Part shown: positions 7,898 to 15,100 of the stretch, in pieces | Position numbering within the stretch: position 1 is the first letter of the stretch | Layout of the letters: each line of letters opens with the position of its first letter | Virus record (IMG/VR): IMGVR_UViG_3300009496_000086 | Span: 1-23,032 of that record | Source: a virus | Length of the DNA stretch: 23,032 nt | Reading direction: 5' to 3' (one strand) | Program-made: the position numbers and the translations under genes | The notes under the pieces: model-generated | What the model was told of the DNA's origin: nothing | Databases searched by the model: none | What the model saw: the letters and a program-made list of their open reading frames with translations, nothing else

Positions 7898-8908
7898 TTA
7901 ATTAGTTTTTCTAAATCTTCTTTTTTCTTTTCTTGTAAGTTTCATAAAAGGTGTCAAGAAATACACCCATGCGTTGTCTGTTTTAGGTAAGTACTTAAAA
8001 ATCCCGTCATCCATCATCATTCTCATAAGATTTTGATATCCCCGACCTTCAGGGTCAATATCTTCTTTATAATAAAGTTCAACGAGTTCCCTTGCTTCGT
8101 CAGTTAACAAAGGTAAGGATAAATCCACTAAACTTCTATTAATAACATAGAATTCTTCACCATATACCCCCCTTTTTGTTTTACCTGAAAGTAAATTTTG
8201 TAATGCTCTGTTATCTTTGTCATTTTCGTGTAGTTGTTCACCCTTCTGTAAAATATCGTCAACACTAACGACAGAATCAACTATCTCAGGAAAAAGTTTT
8301 ACAAATGTTTTTTCACCAAAATAATATATCCCGTCAATATTATCAGACTTATCACCTGATATTATTTTAAATGTTGTAACATTCTGATGAGGTATAGAAA
8401 TATCTTTAAGTTTTACCTTATCACCAAACTTAATCATTTGTTTTTGAGTTGGTGAGTAGACTTGTACTCTTTCGGAAATTAGTTGTGTTAAGTCTTTATC
8501 CGCCGAGAATATTGTTTTGTTTTCATCTTCAGATATTTGACAGTAGTATGCTATCATATCGTCCGATTCATTACCATCAACAACAACCTGACGAATAAAC
8601 ATCTCTTCCAAGTACTCTTTCACTCTCTTTTGTTGCCAATTAAAAGATTGTTTTTGGATATCGTTTAGTCTGTTATAACGACGATTCTCTTTGTATTCAG
8701 GAAAAATCTTTTTCCTTTGATTAGAGTTGTCATTGCCGTCCCAAAAAACAATAACCTTATCGTAGTTGTATTCGGATATAAATCGTCTAATTGTATTCAC
8801 AAAGTGGTAGATTCCACCTATGTGATTACCCTTATGGTAATATTCCCGAACACCGTGATATCCAATCTTAAATAGATTGTTACCGTCCACTAATAAGGTT
8901 TTTGTCAC
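7898..8908 (-). CDS. rnh: RNase H / 5'-3' exonuclease, FEN-like (T4 Rnh type)
   Basis: The 336-residue product is a 5'-nuclease of the PIN/FEN superfamily, like T4 RNase H (305), which removes RNA primers from lagging-strand fragments. Metal-binding acidic motifs appear in the expected order: Asp8 in LLVDGNN, Asp57 in VFWDGND, Glu114-x-Asp116-Asp117 in ESDDMIAYY, Asp137 and Asp139 in FSADKDLTQL, and Asp186/Asp189 in the helix-hairpin-helix entry ISGDKSDNIDG. An Arg/Lys-rich helical-arch region (QRKKIFPEYKENRR) lies between the first motifs. The C-terminus is strongly basic (KLTRKEKRRFRKTN). The start is GTG at 8906-8908, since LLVDGN must be near the N-terminus and no upstream ATG exists before the uvsX stop 10 bases away. 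It is followed after 12 bases by the 151-residue unknown. Confidence 0.92.
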   Translation of the reverse strand: MTKTLLVDGNNLFKIGYHGVREYYHKGNHIGGIYHFVNTIRRFISEYNYDKVIVFWDGNDNSNQRKKIFPEYKENRRYNRLNDIQKQSFNWQQKRVKEYLEEMFIRQVVVDGNESDDMIAYYCQISEDENKTIFSADKDLTQLISERVQVYSPTQKQMIKFGDKVKLKDISIPHQNVTTFKIISGDKSDNIDGIYYFGEKTFVKLFPEIVDSVVSVDDILQKGEQLHENDKDNRALQNLLSGKTKRGVYGEEFYVINRSLVDLSLPLLTDEARELVELYYKEDIDPEGRGYQNLMRMMMDDGIFKYLPKTDNAWVYFLTPFMKLTRKEKRRFRKTN

Positions 8909-8918
8909 TTGTTTTAAA

Positions 8919-9923
8919 TTACGCGATTAGACTATCTTCTTCCAACTTAAAATCACTACCTATTCCAATAATATCTTTCCAATACTCAGAATGTTCTGAC
9001 TTGTACTTTTCAATAGACTTCTTCTCTTCCGTTGAGTCTTTACCCGCTAAGAATCCATGAGCAGTTACAAGTATTCTACCATCTTCATATCCTAGTCCGT
9101 TAATGTGGTTTTTCATTACAGAGACTTTTGTTCTGCTAGCGAATTTTACTTTTCTTTTGTCTTTTACTGCAGTAATCTTCGTAGTTCCTGCATTCTTTTG
9201 ATTACCAAACAAGAATACCATTGATGAGTTCAACCAAATCGCTTCACCACCCTTCGCCTTGATTTTAGGTTGTCCAAAAGGATTGTCGGGGAGTTCTACC
9301 CATGGTTGATTAACAATAACCAAAGTGTTTTCGTGTTTAGAGTCTGACCTACGTGAACCTGATATTCTTTGGTTAATACCCATTCCTATTTTGTCTGCGA
9401 GTACCGCAGCGTTGTGTTGTTTACCTCCTTTACCGTCATAAGTCATCTTACAAGGTACAGAACCTACCGAGTCCCAAAGGAAAAGAAGGTCATAATCCAA
9501 GTCTCCCTTTTCTTGCGCATCTAACAAAGAATTGATATAGTCTGTAATTTGCTCGATGTATTCAAAGTTGTTATTGAAGATAAAAAATCCATCCCAATCC
9601 AACTCTCCAGTTTCTTCATCCACTAATTCTTCACATTCAAAACCCATAAGTTTTGCGTGGTCAAACGACCATTTTTGTTCCGTAATGATAAATACTGGAA
9701 GAATACCTCTCTTTTGTGCGTCAACCGCCGCTTTAACCAAAGCAGTTGTTTTACCTGTGTCTGAATGACCCAAGAACATATTAAGATGTCCCATAGCAGG
9801 TCCAGGTACTCCTACGGCATCCAAAAAATCAGTGCCCAAGTCATAGAATCTTTGAGGTTTGAATTTTGCCGAAGAAGAAAACTGCTTCTTTATGTCTTTA
9901 AATGATTTTTTCTTAATTGCCAT
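8919..9923 (-). CDS. uvsX: RecA-like recombinase UvsX
   Basis: This 334-residue protein is a RecA/UvsX strand-exchange ATPase that promotes recombination-dependent phage replication and repair. After a basic N-terminus (MAIKKKSFKDIKKQF) come Walker A GHSDTGKTT (52-60), the catalytic-Glu strand VFIITEQKW (Glu82), and Walker B LLFLWDSVGSVP (from 146). NTLVIVNQPWVELPDNPFGQ then marks the L1/L2 region, followed by KAKGGEAIWLNSSMVFLF. It is shorter than T4 UvsX (391). The C-terminus is acidic (FKLEEDSLIA), as in RecA-type proteins. It is separated from gp32 by 86 bases that include an inverted repeat, and is followed by rnh after 10 bases. gp32 and UvsX act on the same single-stranded DNA, which fits their shared transcript. 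Confidence 0.93.
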   Translation of the reverse strand: MAIKKKSFKDIKKQFSSSAKFKPQRFYDLGTDFLDAVGVPGPAMGHLNMFLGHSDTGKTTALVKAAVDAQKRGILPVFIITEQKWSFDHAKLMGFECEELVDEETGELDWDGFFIFNNNFEYIEQITDYINSLLDAQEKGDLDYDLLFLWDSVGSVPCKMTYDGKGGKQHNAAVLADKIGMGINQRISGSRRSDSKHENTLVIVNQPWVELPDNPFGQPKIKAKGGEAIWLNSSMVFLFGNQKNAGTTKITAVKDKRKVKFASRTKVSVMKNHINGLGYEDGRILVTAHGFLAGKDSTEEKKSIEKYKSEHSEYWKDIIGIGSDFKLEEDSLIA

Positions 9924-9964
9924 TGTATTTTGTTTTTTTCATTACAAAAATTTCATAATGATAA

Positions 9965-9994
9965 AGATGGGAGAGTTGTTACACCCCCCCATCT
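9965..9994 (-). other. Inverted repeat between gp32 and uvsX, possible weak attenuator
   Basis: Arms AGATGGG (9965-9971) and CCCATCT (9988-9994) can form a seven-base stem with a 16-base loop that includes part of a run of seven C (9984-9990). On the coding strand the stem is followed only by TTTATCATT rather than a full T run, so it is a poor intrinsic terminator. It could lower read-through from the highly expressed gp32 gene into uvsX or stabilise the gp32 message end. It might also be chance. Confidence 0.35.
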
Positions 9995-10009
9995 ATTGTT
10001 TTGTTTTTG

Positions 10010-10870
10010 TTAGAAAGGAAGGTCTTCGTCAACCTTCATTTTGGTTTGTGGGTCTTTTAATTCTTCAGTAGTTTCTGTCTTAGTAGTTGTAGTACCACCA
10101 ATTGTTTCGGTAGTGTCGTCACCATAGACAAACTTCTTAAGTTCAGAATCCCATACAGGTGTCTCACCACGTGCAACCGCCTCAAGATACTCAATAGGTC
10201 TTTGTGCGTAAACGTCAGACCATGTCATACCATCTTCTATCCATTCTTTCATTTGGTCCGCATCTCCACTTAAAGGACATGGGTCATCATACATGATTGT
10301 CTGAACAACGGTGTATTCAATTCCTGAATTAGTCTTAGATTTAGATAGTTCGACAATGAGGTCACGACCTTCGTTACCATCCGTAACGTCTCCTTTTGCC
10401 CTCCAAATAGGAATGATTTTATCGAGAATACCCTCCTGCTTATAGTTGTCTTTAAATCTCCAAAACTTTACCCCGTCTTCTTCATTATCTCGGTCAATAA
10501 CCTTCACAATGTAAAACTTACGAGGTCGGTATTGCATTGCCAACTTCTTATCCGCCTCTTTACCCGTAGACATGAGTTCTTCATATACTTCAGTTAGTGG
10601 TGAACGTTCTCCATCATTTTTTCCTGGGTCGTATAGTTTAACCCATCGTCCATCAACTTGTACTTCGTGAAACCATACCTCCTTAAATGGTGATGAACCG
10701 TCAGGAGTGGGGAGTATTCTAATTCGTGATTGCCCTGATTTGGTTCCTTTAGGTAGATACGTAGTGTAGTATTTTTTAAGACGTTCTTGTTGCGTCATTC
10801 CGTCTCCACCACCGCGAGACTCTGTGTTTTTTTCGTACTGTGCCAGTACTGCGTCGAGTGCATTTGCCAT
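10010..10870 (-). CDS. 32: Single-stranded DNA-binding protein, gp32 type
   Basis: The 286-residue protein matches T4 gp32 (301) in size, layout and context. The N-terminus (ALDAVLAQYEKN) precedes a basic stretch, then the OB-fold core begins with SRIRILPTPDG and PFKEVWFHEV and continues through QYRPRKFYIVKVIDR, VKFWRFKDNY and RDLIVELSKS. The C-terminal 45 residues are a Thr/Glu-rich flexible linker ending in the acidic VDEDLPF. Two points are odd. The Cys/His zinc ligands of T4 gp32 are absent, with only one cysteine in the whole protein and the expected site reading GERSPLTEVYEEL. The C-terminal tip resembles bacterial SSB (DDDIPF) more than T4 gp32. It is the first gene of the replication cassette, with its own promoter and a roughly 40-base leader. 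Confidence 0.9.
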   Translation of the reverse strand: MANALDAVLAQYEKNTESRGGGDGMTQQERLKKYYTTYLPKGTKSGQSRIRILPTPDGSSPFKEVWFHEVQVDGRWVKLYDPGKNDGERSPLTEVYEELMSTGKEADKKLAMQYRPRKFYIVKVIDRDNEEDGVKFWRFKDNYKQEGILDKIIPIWRAKGDVTDGNEGRDLIVELSKSKTNSGIEYTVVQTIMYDDPCPLSGDADQMKEWIEDGMTWSDVYAQRPIEYLEAVARGETPVWDSELKKFVYGDDTTETIGGTTTTKTETTEELKDPQTKMKVDEDLPF

Positions 10871-10915
10871 AATTTTTTTCTTTTATTCGTTAAATTTTTA
10901 TCTATTACTCAATGT

Positions 10916-10946
10916 AAAATATAACAACGAAAAACACTAAGTCAAA
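10916..10946 (-). promoter_or_regulatory. Bacteroidota-type promoter of the gp32-nrdA cassette
   Basis: On the coding strand TTTG (10943-10946) is followed after exactly 19 bases by TATATTTT (10916-10923). This fits the Bacteroidota consensus TTTG-N19-TAnnTTTG in all but the last base. The same bases also read as TTGACT-16-TATATT, close to a sigma-70 promoter. It lies between the terminator at 10957-10987 and the gp32 ATG, exactly where a promoter is needed. Transcription would begin near 10909, giving a leader of about 38 bases. No experiment is available. Confidence 0.65.
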
Positions 10947-10956
10947 TGATACACAT

Positions 10957-10987
10957 AAAAAAGGACCATCAATATGGTCCTTTTTTT
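10957..10987 (-). terminator. Intrinsic terminator after the lipoprotein gene, usable in both directions
   Basis: Arms GGACCAT (10963-10969) and ATGGTCC (10974-10980) form a seven-base stem with a four-base CAAT loop, flanked by six A on one side and seven T (10981-10987) on the other. As at nrdA, the stop codon of the upstream gene merges into the A tract (TAAAAAAAGGACC). It closes the structural block and separates it from the gp32 promoter. Confidence 0.9.
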
Positions 10988-11261
10988 ATTCTGATATGTC
11001 AGTACGAACTATTAGAACCCCTTCTTCCGTTGGGTGTTTTTCAATCACCCATGTGATACCGTTCCAATCTGTCCATTTTTCACCGACTTTAATTGTACTC
11101 TCCCAATACTTTATAGGGTATTGTCCGTCCCAATATGTGGGAATCATTGCGTCAAATCCAAATTTACTAGGATTTTTGTATACTTTTGTTGGGATTGTAT
11201 TATAACATCCCGAAAATAAAAAAGTAATTAATATTAATAGTATTTTATAATCTATCTTCAT
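10986..11261 (-). CDS. Small predicted lipoprotein
   Basis: The 91-residue product starts MKIDYKILLILITFLFSGC. It has a short charged N-terminus, a hydrophobic stretch and a lipobox LFSGC with the acceptor Cys19, so it should be exported, lipidated and leave a mature chain of 73 residues. The mature part has many aromatic residues (YWDGQYPIKYWE, WTDWNGITW) and no further membrane segment. I chose the ATG at 11259-11261; a longer in-frame start at 11318 would overlap the upstream gene by 74 bases and bury the signal peptide. With the chosen start the overlap is 17 bases. A phage-encoded lipoprotein could be an outer spanin for lysis or a receptor-blocking exclusion factor. No neighbouring holin, endolysin or inner spanin supports lysis, so the function is open. 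Confidence 0.8.
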   Translation of the reverse strand: MKIDYKILLILITFLFSGCYNTIPTKVYKNPSKFGFDAMIPTYWDGQYPIKYWESTIKVGEKWTDWNGITWVIEKHPTEEGVLIVRTDISE

Positions 11262-11877
11262 CTTCAAATGGTTTATCAAAAGACTTTTTGATATCACCAT
11301 CAGAATAACTTTCAACATCGTCAGAGGTTAAAACGTATTCGTTTTTACCTGTTTGTTCTAACTCATCTTGTTTGTCCATAAAGAAGTCTGTTAGTTTTTG
11401 ATTGTATGGATAACTATCAAGACTTCTCAACTGTAATTTTTCTTCAGGTGATTTTTGTCTGTATTTTTCAACTTTTTGTTCTAAGTCGTTAATCTTATTT
11501 AAGATAGTGTCCATCTCACCTAATTTAGAAGTTAAATCATCTAACTTACTAAACATATTCTCCATATACTCATCCTGTTTGTCAGAAATATCTTTCTGAG
11601 TTGTTACTAAATCTGTAATGTCTAACTCCTCAACACCACCTTCATCAGTAATATCGACACTTTCATCTCCAACAACTTCAACATCTGGGTCACTATCAAC
11701 GTCTACAGGTTCAGGAACTTCCTCAACATTTGTTTCGGTATCTACACCCATTTCCAAATTTTCATCACCACCTTCATCAGGTAGTGGGGGTAATTCAGTA
11801 TCTTCCTGCTCAATGATATAATTAGTTATCTTATTATATCTTTCAATTTCATTTATAATTTTTTTATCTATAGACAT
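11245..11877 (-). CDS. Acidic coiled-coil protein of unknown function
   Basis: This 210-residue protein is not recognised. Residues 1-22 form a basic/polar helix (MSIDKKIINEIERYNKITNY). Residues about 24-92 are extremely acidic and proline/valine rich (repeats of D/E with VPEPVDVDSDPDVEVV), so probably disordered. Residues about 93-145 show a heptad-like coiled coil (MENMFSKLDDLTSKLGEMDT, then ILNKINDLEQKVEKYRQK), followed by a mixed C-terminal part (RSLDSYPYNQKLTDFFMDKQ) and an acidic end FEDEDRL. Such an acidic plus coiled-coil make-up would suit a scaffold, assembly chaperone or other protein that is not a rigid virion part, but this is inference. It sits 11 bases after the 74-residue gene, and its last codons overlap the lipoprotein start. 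The leader AAATTAGAAAA has no Shine-Dalgarno sequence. Confidence 0.82.
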   Translation of the reverse strand: MSIDKKIINEIERYNKITNYIIEQEDTELPPLPDEGGDENLEMGVDTETNVEEVPEPVDVDSDPDVEVVGDESVDITDEGGVEELDITDLVTTQKDISDKQDEYMENMFSKLDDLTSKLGEMDTILNKINDLEQKVEKYRQKSPEEKLQLRSLDSYPYNQKLTDFFMDKQDELEQTGKNEYVLTSDDVESYSDGDIKKSFDKPFEDEDRL

Positions 11878-11888
11878 TTTTCTAATTT

Positions 11889-12113
11889 TTAACCATTTAA
11901 TAATGTTTTTACGCCATGTCGTGTCTCAACTTTCATAGTTCTATTAACCTTCATAGTGTTATCAACTCTTTCAATTAAACCATCTCTCATTCTGACGGTA
12001 TAACAATCTCCAGTATCTAAATCACAAACTTCTTTATAACCATCACCATTATCTCTTTCAGTAATTCTACTATCTTTTTGTAGGTAGTCGTCTAATAAAT
12101 TTTTAATGTTCAT
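11889..12113 (-). CDS. Small hypothetical protein, 74 residues
   Basis: The ATG at 12111-12113 gives MNIKNLLDDYLQKDSRITER and a highly charged protein. It has two cysteines close together (EVCDLDTGDCYTVRMRDG) and a C-terminal part RDGLIERVDNTMKVNRTMKV. A longer reading frame would need a TTG at 12158 that overlaps the previous stop; ATG 12113 is preferred because it is a standard codon with an A-rich leader (ATAAAAAGATTACAA). The 41-base gap upstream is one of the few in this block. No domain is recognised. The CxxxxxxC spacing could bind metal or form a disulfide, but nothing more supports that. Its position between the giant hub-like gene and the acidic coiled-coil gene suggests a role in virion assembly. 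Confidence 0.75.
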   Translation of the reverse strand: MNIKNLLDDYLQKDSRITERDNGDGYKEVCDLDTGDCYTVRMRDGLIERVDNTMKVNRTMKVETRHGVKTLLNG

Positions 12114-12154
12114 TTGTAATCTTTTTATATAAATATGTTTATTGTTAGGAATAT

Positions 12155-15100
12155 TCAACTTTCACCTCTCTGTATCACAGATTTAAATATATCTAACCAC
12201 TGTTCATAATTAGTTTTGAATTTTTCGTTGGTTTGTTTTTGATAATTAACCTCTTTTATAATATCAGATGCACTTCCGTTAATTGTCGGATTAGAGTAAA
12301 TATTACTCATATAAACAGTTGTTAAAGTTTTAGGTAATTCATCTATAACTGCCCCTTGTTGTAGTACATCGTATATTGCATCGGCCATGGGTCCGATTGG
12401 GTTAAGTGTTGCTCTCATAAAATCTAATGATTTTTCGATATTATCAAATGATGCTATTGTTGTTAAAATCCCCCCATATTGTACACAAACCTGAGAATCG
12501 AAGAATTGGTCTCTATTAGTTACTAATATATCAGTTCTTACATCCATAATATTGTTATTATAGCAATTTTCTCTGATTGACTGATTTTGTGTCGATATTC
12601 CGTATATTAATGTTTTTATCTTATCACTTGTAAAATCTTTACTGTTAACATAATCAATAACTTCTTGCGCTTGTATTGGTGTTTTTACCATTTCGGTAAA
12701 TGGTTTTTGAGGATATTTGGTAATCTCTTGTCCCTTTTCTTCTGGTCCTTGGGAGATGTTTTTCATCTTAGTTAATGCTAAATCATTTTCCGTCCCACCT
12801 GTTTTAGCGTTTGTTTCAATTTGTCTGACTTTCTCCTCCCATTGTTTTAATAGCTGTCTATTAACACTAGCAACTAACTTATCAGGTGGTGATAGTGCAA
12901 ATTTCGGTATTCTTACCCCGTCAAAATTAGTGGTAAAACCTCTATTAGTTATATTATGTGTTACATTCATAATTAAATACGGTCCATAAAATAAGGGTAC
13001 GTTTGTTAGGTTAAAGTACATCGTGGGTTGTATCATAGCGTTACCCATAGACTGTACTTGACATGTATAACTTCTAGTTTTATAAAAATTATAAAGAGAT
13101 TGAGATTGTTGAGCCACTTGTTGACCCGAAGCTTGAGAACCTATGTCCTCCAATACTTGGAATGTCGGTCCAATATTTTTGTGTTGATTCATGTCTATAG
13201 AGACTGAGTTAAATACTCCCTGATTTCTTTTTCCGAAATCTACCTGAAATCCTACACATCTATTACTATCAGAATAGTTAGTTTTGTTTGTTTGATTTTC
13301 TCTTAATGGGCAATCCGATGGGTTTGTTATATCAAACGCGTCGTCACCTTTTCTAAAAGTATTATTCTGCCCTGTACCTAAATTAGAGGATGGTTCACCA
13401 ACATAAATTCCAATCATTCTCGGTCTACTATCTCTAGTATCGACTTCCATAAACGTACCGAATAGGTCATTCGGTATGTCTTGTGGTAATGGTTCATTTT
13501 TCTTAGTCCTATCATTTCTACCGTAGAAATTAGTATACGCGGGTGTTGGTATAAATGTAAAATTATTTTTTTGGTATATCAGACCTAATAACCCATAAAC
13601 TGACATTTTGTCACTTCTACCTGTTATAAAACCTTCTAATTCGGAAATATTTACAACTACCTTATCCCCCACCGGTCTGTTCGCTCTATCTAAAAATAAG
13701 AAGTCTTCAAAAATAGTTCTGTTTTTAAAGTCTTGACCTGCCACCCATTTATCATTAAGTGCTTGAAACGTTTTCCATAGTTCAAGTTTTGGTATATTTC
13801 CGTCTATCTTAGACAGTCCTAATGATTCTTCAGTAATAGATACCGATGGTAAATCTCTATTCAATTTTATAAATATCTGATTTAGTATATCCTTTTGGAA
13901 GTTTTCTTGTTCCCCAAGGTACTCGTTAATTTCGTTTATAAAATTATCTTTATTCATCGTTTGGTCTTTCGACTTTTTAGATGCATAAATTTTTATGATA
14001 GGAGATAATAGTTGAACATTACTTTCAGTAAATTCAAATTCCATATCAACAAAAAAGTCGGTTAGATATGAGCCGTTATCTCCATACTTAAATCCTCCCT
14101 CGGAGAAATCTCCAACATATTCATACATTGCCTTCCACGCACTCGGATAAGACGCCTTACTTGACCCTAAACTTACACCTCCACCTTCGGTAGGTAATGA
14201 GTTCTGTACATAGTTTCCAAAATTATAAGGGTCTTCAATTTTTTGTGACGATAATGTTGTTAATGAACCATAAACTTTATTATTATATTTCGATGGGTTT
14301 CCAATTTTAAGTATGATATCTTTATTTGTGAGTACGTCCAAATTATAGTTTATGAATTGTGTGCTTTGTGAGTTAGTTAAACTTTTCAATACATTGTCAA
14401 AATTTAACTGTTCACTAGGAGCATTAACCATTAATAAAGATTTTAAAACTTCATGAATATTTAAATCATATTTATATAAATTAGGTCCATTGTATAAACT
14501 TTCCTGATTTTCATAAACCGATTTCCATCTACTCAGTTCAGTTGAAGGGACTTCTCCATTTTCATATTGACCCCTCACCTCTTCACTATTTATAAACTCT
14601 TCAAATGTTGTGTTTCCTCTGTTAACTAAGAATTGTGTTTTATTCGGTGGTTGACAAAAATTTAAAAAGTGTTGTTCAAATAAATCCAACATGTCTTTAG
14701 TAAAGACACCGAAAATATCATCTATCGATGAATAAGTTAAAGAAGTATCATTACCTAAATTAAACGCCTGTGTATTTTTATTTTCAGGGTTAATATGTTT
14801 TATATATTGATTAGGTTTTGGTTTATCAATCATTTCATTTGAGTAGTATCCGTAGTTTGAAGATGACCATAATGACCTTACCCCTCCATTATAAATCGAT
14901 GGGTTTGTTGTTACATTTTGTTTGTGGTTACCAACCGCATCAAAACATTCAAATCTTGTTTGATTAAATTTAGCTTCACCAAAAGAAGGTATTATTAGTA
15001 CCTTATTTTCTTTATTCTCTCTAAAATCATAATTACCTAAAACATTAAAGTACTGTGACCATGTATTCATCTGATAATCGGTCTCAGGGTCTTTAGAAAG

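Noticed and set aside
9984-9990. Run of seven C as a slippage or programmed frameshift site
   Set aside because: It lies between gp32 and uvsX, outside any coding frame, and is better explained as part of the inverted repeat or its loop.
11262-11318. Longer start for the lipoprotein gene (ATG at 11318)
   Set aside because: It would overlap the upstream gene by 74 bases and put a polar extension before the signal peptide; the ATG at 11261 gives a normal lipoprotein signal.
12128-12135. TATAAATA on the plus strand, identical to the T4 late promoter consensus
   Set aside because: It points against every gene in the window and lies in an AT-rich gap; a single exact match of this kind is expected by chance.
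12114-12158. TTG start giving the 74-residue protein 15 extra residues
   Set aside because: The ATG at 12113 is standard, has an A-rich leader like its neighbours, and leaves a plausible intergenic gap.
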